Assembly (NCBI GenBank): GCA_964352905.1
Contig: CAYGTS010000087.1
Coordinates: 1-11,155, forward strand
Length of the DNA stretch: 11,155 nt
From: CAYGTS01 sp964352905
Lineage (GTDB): Bacteria > Pseudomonadota > Gammaproteobacteria > JAHCLG01
Direction of reading: 5' to 3'
The first letter of the stretch is position 1, and every line of letters begins with the position of its first letter. The notes under the pieces are model-generated. The model did no database searches and was not told the origin of the DNA. It saw nothing but the letters and a program-made list of their open reading frames with translations. A program made the position numbers and the translations under genes. Below are positions 7,060 through 11,155 of the stretch, one piece after another.

Positions 7060-8496
7060 ATGTCTTTGTTAACCGATGAAGAATTTTGGAAACAGACGAT
7101 AGAAGAAGCCTTAGAAAATAAGGCAGAATATAGCTTTCTAGACTTTAAACTTAACCTGTCAGATCAAAATGAGCGACTCAAAGAGCATATCAATGCGTTT
7201 GGAAATTTAGAGCGTGGTGGATGTTTTGTACTTGGTGTTGAAAAATTTGTCGCTATTGGCATGAGTAACTGGGATGAAACCATCAAAAAAGTGACGAGTT
7301 TGGCAAAGGTTACACAAGAGCCCAGTTTGAGCATTAAAGCATTTTCAATTTCCGTGCATGGTCAAAAACTGCTTTGTCTCCAAATATTGCCGTCCTCTAC
7401 AAAACCTGTATTTATTAAAAATCGAACACCGCTAGGCGGCAATGCTTGCTTTAAACGTTCTGGATCATCAACAATTGCAATGCCTATTCAGGAAATTAAG
7501 GATTTATTGGTAAATTCACAGGAGTATTACTATGATGAATCTACACTAAAAGATGCCAAACTCGCTGAACTAGATATTGAGCAGTTAGTGCAATTTTTGC
7601 CACAGCTTAATAAGAATGAACTGTTGAATCCAAAAAATCTGTCGATTTTAAAAGATTATCGAATCATTGATGGCATGCAGGATCTTCATAAAATCACAGT
7701 TGCAGGTTGGTTATGTTTTGCAAAAAATCCTCAGGAAAATCGCCAATTTCGCAATGCTTATATTGAATTTCAAATTTTTCAATCGACAATGCGTGACGTG
7801 CCTCTTAAAAAATATGAAATCAAGGGACGTCTTGCAGATCAAATCGAACAAACCATTAACCTTTTGAAACAAAATATTTGGGTTATTCCAAAAATACAAG
7901 GTGCAAAGCGAGAAGATATTCCCGCTTATTCTGATATTGTACTAAGAGAGGTTATTACAAACAGTGTGGTACATCGAGACTATAAAAAAATGCACCAACC
8001 TGTAAAAATTGCGATGTTTAGCAATCGTATTGAAGTTGAAAATCCAGGTGGTTTAATGCCAGGTTTAACCATATTTAATTTAATTCATCGACGAGATTGG
8101 CGTAATCCACTTTTAGCTGAATTGATGAAAAAATTTGGTTTTGGTGAAATGGATGGTCAAGGAATTGATCGACTCTACGCGGCAACTTTGTCGATTAGAG
8201 TACCACCACCGTTGTTTATCGATAATCAAAACGCATTCACAGTAACATTATCTGCGCCGAAAACCTATGAAGAATTCACGCCAGAAGAGAAACGTTCCAT
8301 GATTATTATTTTAGCTATTATCCAAGCTACGGTTGATAATGAGAGTGTAAGAAATTGCTTTGGTATTTCCAGTGAAAAAGCAACTACGCTTATCAAAGCG
8401 TTAGTAGGAGATCACGTTTTGCAAGCAAATAGTGGTAGCCGAAAATATGCAAAATATATTTTAACACCACAATATCGTGAAAAAATATTTGGCTAG
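7060..8496 (+). CDS. AlbA_2 (Schlafen-like) / GHKL ATPase-domain DNA-binding regulator
   Basis: This is a two-domain protein of a broadly distributed family often annotated as a RecG-related or AAA-4 transcriptional regulator. The N-terminal AlbA_2 region shows LDFK (27-30), then INAFGNLERGGCFVLGVE (44-61), the family's 'hxAFxNxxGGxhhhGV' signature. The C-terminal GHKL-type ATP-binding part (HATPase_c_4) shows REVITNSVVHRDY (296-308) with the Asn at 301, ENPGGL (327-332) and GFGEMDGQGI (360-369). Residues from about 405 to 478 resemble a winged helix (VRNCFGISSEKATTLIKALV). Length (478 aa) is normal and the gene appears intact. The start is chosen by the conserved N-terminus; the AGAGG two bases before ATG is closer than ideal. 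AlbA_2 proteins occur both as transcriptional regulators and as parts of defence systems, but no defence partner is visible here. It ends one base from the convergent glcF stop. Confidence 0.85.
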   Translation: MSLLTDEEFWKQTIEEALENKAEYSFLDFKLNLSDQNERLKEHINAFGNLERGGCFVLGVEKFVAIGMSNWDETIKKVTSLAKVTQEPSLSIKAFSISVHGQKLLCLQILPSSTKPVFIKNRTPLGGNACFKRSGSSTIAMPIQEIKDLLVNSQEYYYDESTLKDAKLAELDIEQLVQFLPQLNKNELLNPKNLSILKDYRIIDGMQDLHKITVAGWLCFAKNPQENRQFRNAYIEFQIFQSTMRDVPLKKYEIKGRLADQIEQTINLLKQNIWVIPKIQGAKREDIPAYSDIVLREVITNSVVHRDYKKMHQPVKIAMFSNRIEVENPGGLMPGLTIFNLIHRRDWRNPLLAELMKKFGFGEMDGQGIDRLYAATLSIRVPPPLFIDNQNAFTVTLSAPKTYEEFTPEEKRSMIIILAIIQATVDNESVRNCFGISSEKATTLIKALVGDHVLQANSGSRKYAKYILTPQYREKIFG

Positions 8497-8497
8497 A

Positions 8498-9697
8498 TTA
8501 TGTTGTGTGTGGTGAACATGAAAGCCACTGCCGTGCCAACAGTGTGATTGGATGCAAAATTTTTATTTTACGCTGAGCTAAGTTACAAGCCTGCTGCAAT
8601 TGCATGGCGCAGCCGATATTGCTGCTAATGATGTAATCACAATCAGGCGGGATAGTAGATAGTAGGTTTTGTGCAAGAGCTTGTGAAATATTGGGTTGGT
8701 TAAGCATATAGCTGCCAGCCGCACCACAACAGCCTTCGTTAATGATTTTTTGAATGTGTAATTGTGGAATGTGTTGCAATAATTGTTTGGTTGCTTGTGC
8801 TTGTTTAATGATATTGCGTTCGCTACACGGTAAATGCAAGACCACATTTTTGGGTAGCGGTTTAAACTTTATTTTCTGGTGATGAATGGCATTATTAATT
8901 AGGGTATTAATGGCGATTAATTTCTCTTGAAAAGATTGATCTTGATAACGCTGCAGACTGCCACCACAGCCGGTAACACAATAGGTGATAAAGTCATAAT
9001 CATCTTGCTGTAAGGTTTTTAAATTATTTTTTTGTAAGGCCATAAAAGCGGTATGATCACCAGCATGCTCATGCAAGGCGCCACAACACTGTTGGTTTTT
9101 AGGAAGCAAGACGTTAAATTGTAAATTTTCTAATAAAAAAATAGCTGATTGTAAGGTAAGGCGATCGAAAATCGGGCTCATGCAGCCGGTAAAGAGGGCG
9201 ACGGTTTTTTTTTCTTTTTGCAGCGTATGATTTTTTAAATTCATACGCCATGGCAAAGGCAATAATAAAGCGTCATCCTTTTTCAGTTTTACTATTTTTA
9301 AAATAGCAGATTTACGTATTAACCATTGCACACCACTTTTTTGATAAAGATAATTTAAAATAAAACTCATGCGCTTATGTTGTAACAAAAAGCGAATTAT
9401 ATAAGGTAATTTTTGTGGTAAAAAAGTATTGCGTGCCGTGATAAATAATGTACTGTACTCCACCTTTGAAGGGCACATTGCTTCGCATGCCTGGCATTGC
9501 AAACAATGGTTTAAATACTGTGTAATATCGTTATCCAAGCTTAACTGCGCTTCATTCACCGCTTTAATCAAGGCAATACGCCCGCGCGGCGACTCATTTT
9601 CACTTTGTGTGAGTTGATAGGTTGGGCAGTGCGGTAAACATAAGCCACATTGCACGCATTGGTTGGTGAGTTCAGTTAAGGTTTTGTTTTTTACCAT
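8498..9697 (-). CDS. glcF: Glycolate oxidase-type iron-sulfur subunit (GlcF)
   Basis: This matches the Fe-S subunit of glycolate dehydrogenase, which passes electrons from the FAD subunits GlcD and GlcE to the quinone pool at the membrane. Two 4Fe-4S motifs are intact: CVQCGLCLPHCP (Cys 14, 17, 20, 24) and CLQCQACEAMCP (Cys 65, 68, 71, 75). PRGRI follows the first, as in E. coli GlcF. Two CCG-type cysteine-rich domains follow, with CCG at 204-206 and 323-325, partner cysteines near 172, 240/244, 291 and 363, and typical 'SSNIGC' at the end. The length of 399 aa compares with about 407 in E. coli. ATG 9697 was chosen over an in-frame TTG at 9715; neither has a strong ribosome binding site. No glcD or glcE lies within the window, so its partners must be elsewhere, or it serves a related flavoprotein oxidase such as D-lactate dehydrogenase. 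A MITE-like element lies about 57 bases upstream. Confidence 0.88.
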   Translation of the reverse strand: MVKNKTLTELTNQCVQCGLCLPHCPTYQLTQSENESPRGRIALIKAVNEAQLSLDNDITQYLNHCLQCQACEAMCPSKVEYSTLFITARNTFLPQKLPYIIRFLLQHKRMSFILNYLYQKSGVQWLIRKSAILKIVKLKKDDALLLPLPWRMNLKNHTLQKEKKTVALFTGCMSPIFDRLTLQSAIFLLENLQFNVLLPKNQQCCGALHEHAGDHTAFMALQKNNLKTLQQDDYDFITYCVTGCGGSLQRYQDQSFQEKLIAINTLINNAIHHQKIKFKPLPKNVVLHLPCSERNIIKQAQATKQLLQHIPQLHIQKIINEGCCGAAGSYMLNQPNISQALAQNLLSTIPPDCDYIISSNIGCAMQLQQACNLAQRKIKILHPITLLARQWLSCSPHTT

Positions 9698-9744
9698 GGT
9701 GGTGTTACATTTCAACTCAGTTTTAGGTGATCTTGAGTAATCAG

Positions 9745-9937
9745 AAAGACTACCAGCGATTCCCGCCGTAATGCCTGATTACTCAAGAACAGTCAGATTT
9801 GAGGCAAGGTCACGCTAAAAATTTCAAAAAATAGCGGAGTTTATACATAATAAATGAGCACATTTTTTGGGGTTTTTAGCGTGAGATTGCCCAAATATGG
9901 CTGTTCCCAGCTACAGCGGGAATTACTGAAAGACTAC
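9745..9937. mobile_element. MITE-like palindromic element with 9-bp flanking direct repeat
   Basis: AAAGACTAC occurs exactly at 9745-9753 and 9929-9937 and looks like a target-site duplication. The element between (9754-9928, 175 bases) starts CAGCGATTCCCGC and ends, read inward on the other strand, CAGTAATTCCCGC. The arms stay complementary inward: GAACAG(T/C)CA.ATTTG..GCAA, then a perfect 12-bp pair TCACGCTAAAAA (9810-9821) with TTTTTAGCGTGA (9873-9884), then CAAAAAAT with ATTTTTTG. The left arm has about 8 extra bases. There is no coding capacity, so movement would need a transposase from elsewhere. It separates glcF from the rplM promoter. The family of the parent IS is unknown. Confidence 0.75.
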
Positions 9938-9945
9938 TACAGTAC

Positions 9946-9974
9946 TTGTGTCTTAAGCAAGATTTGGGTACAAT
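9946..9974 (+). promoter_or_regulatory. Sigma70 promoter of rplM-rpsI
   Basis: TTGTGT (9946-9951), a 17-base spacer and TACAAT (9969-9974) are followed by a GC-rich discriminator TCGCGC. The predicted start is near 9981. A GC-rich discriminator is typical of ribosomal promoters under negative stringent control. The nearest edge of the MITE-like element is only 9 bases from the -35 box, or 18 without the flanking repeat. Confidence 0.6.
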
Positions 9975-9988
9975 TCGCGCTCTTATAA

Positions 9989-10053
9989 GTAGCTATTCAG
10001 CAAATTTAACGGTGAATTTACTCAGAACGTTCAGATTTGGCGTTCCTATCTAC
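9989..10053 (+). repeat. Short hairpin repeat, copy 4 (leader of rplM)
   Basis: It begins GTAGCTATTCAGCAAATTTA and ends CAGAACGTTCAGATTTGG, CGTTCC and TATCTAC. Its ends pair as GTAG.TA with TA.CTAC. The 24 bases at 10023-10046 are identical, in inverted orientation, to 5157-5180. The copy starts just after the predicted transcription start of rplM, so it would form the beginning of the operon's leader. Confidence 0.85.
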
Positions 10054-10154
10054 AGGGTGAATAGTTATCTTTAGTATAAGGCAATCCCCAAAAGCAGTCA
10101 TTTGCAGTGATAATGGGAGTTGCTATAGTTAAGTGCGAACTTGGAGCAAGAATT

Positions 10155-10604
10155 ATGAAAACATATAGTGCCAAGGCGGAAACAGTGGAAAGAAGTTGGT
10201 ACATTGTTGATGCTGCGGATAAAACATTAGGTCGTTTAGCGACTGAAATCGCGCGCCGTTTACGTGGCAAGCATAAACCCGAATATACCCCACATGTTGA
10301 TACTGGCGACTATATTGTCGTATTAAATGCCGGCCAGGTTAAAGTAACGGGCAATAAAGCCAAAGATAAAAAATATTATCGTTATTCTGGTTATCCTGGC
10401 GGTATGCGTGAAATCACCTTTGAAAAAATGATTGTTAGATACCCTACACGTGCATTAGAAATTGCCGTTAAAAGAATGTTGCCACGTAACCCACTCGGTC
10501 GTGCAATGTATCGCAAACTGAAAGTATATGCCGGCGCAGAGCATCCTCATGCTGCGCAACAACCTAAAGAATTAATTATTGAAACAGGCGGTAATCATGG
10601 CTGA
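10155..10604 (+). CDS. rplM: 50S ribosomal protein L13 (uL13)
   Basis: The 149-residue protein aligns with E. coli L13 (142 aa) from the first residues (MKTYSAKAETVERSWYIVDA) through KTLGRLATEIARRLRGKHK, the YTPHVDTGDYI segment and PLGRAMYRKLKVYAG. L13 binds 23S rRNA early in 50S assembly. The C-terminus is a few residues longer than in E. coli (ELIIETGGNHG). The start is ATG 10155 with GGAG eight bases upstream; an in-frame ATG at 10107 would add 16 residues not found in the family. Its stop overlaps the rpsI start by 8 bases, suggesting translational coupling. In E. coli the operon is autoregulated through the rplM leader; whether that holds here is unknown, since the leader carries a repeat. 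Confidence 0.97.
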   Translation: MKTYSAKAETVERSWYIVDAADKTLGRLATEIARRLRGKHKPEYTPHVDTGDYIVVLNAGQVKVTGNKAKDKKYYRYSGYPGGMREITFEKMIVRYPTRALEIAVKRMLPRNPLGRAMYRKLKVYAGAEHPHAAQQPKELIIETGGNHG

Positions 10605-11052
10605 AACAAAATATTACGGTACCGGTCGTCGTAAAACTTCTACGGCGCGTGTTTATTTAACCTACGGTGGCAAAGGCGCTATTATTGTTAACAATAAGCC
10701 GTTGGATGAATATTTTGGTCGCGAAACTTCACGCATGGTGGTTCGCCAACCCTTAGAAGCAGTTAAATTGCTTGGCAATGTCGATGTTAGAGTGACGGTT
10801 GCTGGTGGTGGCCCAAGTGGACAAGCGGGTGCGATCCGCCACGGCATTACGCGTGCTTTAATTGCTTATGATGAAGCGACTACTGTTGCAAGCGATGATG
10901 GTGATGATGGTGAAAGTGGTTCGGGTGATCTTACTTCATTCCGTCGCATTTTACGTCGTGCAGGTTATGTGACCCGTGACTCACGCCAAGTGGAACGTAA
11001 GAAAGTGGGCCTACGTAAAGCACGTAAAGCAACGCAGTTCTCTAAACGTTAA
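10597..11052 (+). CDS. rpsI: 30S ribosomal protein S9 (uS9) with acidic insertion
   Basis: The start is ATG 10597, inside the end of rplM, giving MAETKYYGTGRRKTSTARVY, which matches the family N-terminus. The conserved core (YFGRETSRMVVRQPLE, SGQAGAIRHGITRAL) and the C-terminal tail ending QFSKR, which reaches the P-site tRNA, are intact. At 151 aa it is about 20 residues longer than E. coli S9 (130). The extra length is one insertion, roughly residues 94-113, between AYDEA and FRRILRRAG. It is rich in Asp, Gly and Ser (SDDGDDGESGSGDL). Part of it is encoded by a 9-bp tandem GATGATGGT (10894-10911). The frame continues correctly afterwards, so it is not a frameshift. Confidence 0.96.
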   Translation: MAETKYYGTGRRKTSTARVYLTYGGKGAIIVNNKPLDEYFGRETSRMVVRQPLEAVKLLGNVDVRVTVAGGGPSGQAGAIRHGITRALIAYDEATTVASDDGDDGESGSGDLTSFRRILRRAGYVTRDSRQVERKKVGLRKARKATQFSKR

Positions 11053-11065
11053 TTTTATTGTTGTC

Positions 11066-11128
11066 GTAACTATTCAGTAAATTTAATTGTGAATTTGCCA
11101 AGAACGTTCAGATTTGGTGAACAACTAC
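11066..11128 (+). repeat. Short hairpin repeat, copy 5 (after rpsI)
   Basis: It begins GTAACTATTCAGTAAATTTA and ends CAAGAACGTTCAGATTTGG and AACAACTAC, closely matching copy 4 (9989-10053). GTA and TAC ends can pair, and an inner AAATT/AATTT pair is present. It starts 14 bases after the rpsI stop and has the same orientation as rpsI. It could be a 3' UTR element or the leader of a following gene outside the window. It lacks a GC-rich stem followed by a T run, so it is not a standard terminator. Confidence 0.8.
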
Positions 11129-11155
11129 GAAAATATTTTTGAGAAAGCGCAGTGT

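Larger units (their letters stand above)
9698..10154. other. Gene-free divergent region between glcF and rplM
   Basis: These 457 bases contain, in order, the short glcF leader, a 13-bp inverted repeat (CTTGAGTAATCAG at 9732-9744 and its complement at 9775-9787), the MITE-like palindrome, the rplM promoter, one hairpin repeat and about 100 bases of rplM leader. I see no small gene. Open frames here have no ribosome binding site or recognisable product. Confidence 0.7.

Noticed and set aside
10107..10154. N-terminal extension of L13 from an upstream in-frame ATG
   Set aside because: The extra 16 residues are absent from the family, and the ATG at 10155 has a well-placed GGAG and the conserved N-terminus.
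79..11128. CRISPR array
   Set aside because: The repeats are kilobases apart and separated by genes, with no regular spacers and no cas genes.
9989..11128. Composite transposon carrying rplM-rpsI between two direct repeats
   Set aside because: The flanking copies are short family repeats without a transposase, they are found elsewhere too, and rplM-rpsI is an essential core operon in its normal order.

Overview
The window looks like a chromosomal segment of a low-to-moderate GC gammaproteobacterium. The L13 and S9 proteins are clearly gammaproteobacterial. The large, soluble, helical, Q/A/E-rich proteins of unknown function next to housekeeping genes are typical of host-associated Legionellales (Coxiella, Legionella, Rickettsiella, Berkiella relatives). 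The lineage is an inference from gene style; no taxon-specific marker was identified.

Layout. Positions 1-367 hold no gene. They contain the end of a palindromic mobile repeat, one copy of a short hairpin repeat and a decayed second palindrome. Positions 368-6829 carry three minus-strand genes in tandem: a 499-aa helical protein with a possible LPD7-like C-terminal region, a 241-aa protein with a Ser-Asp repeat and a Ser/Thr-Pro tail, and a 1247-aa coiled-coil and helical-repeat protein with internal tandem duplications. None has a signal peptide or membrane segment. They are best described as unknown cytoplasmic or secreted (effector-like) proteins. Positions 7060-8496 (+) encode an AlbA_2/Schlafen-like plus GHKL-type ATPase regulator, with a doubled 9-bp motif at its predicted transcription start. 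It is convergent, with a 1-bp gap, to glcF (minus), an Fe-S subunit of a glycolate-oxidase-type enzyme found here without glcD or glcE. Positions 10155-11052 (+) are the rplM-rpsI ribosomal protein operon with a good sigma70-type promoter. Its S9 protein carries an unusual acidic insertion of about 20 residues.

The most notable feature is intergenic. A short repeat of about 50-65 bp, with a conserved core reading AACGTTCAGATTT, occurs five times (79-128, 4141-4189, 5157-5213, 9989-10053, 11066-11128). Every copy is intergenic. In the three cases where the downstream gene is visible, the copy lies in the 5' leader in the same orientation relative to transcription. Ends of different copies differ in sequence but keep the ability to pair. 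A related core also sits in a 175-bp MITE-like palindrome (9754-9928) flanked by a perfect 9-bp direct repeat, and in its partial relative at 1-53. These repeats could be a mobile palindrome family that has become part of mRNA leaders.
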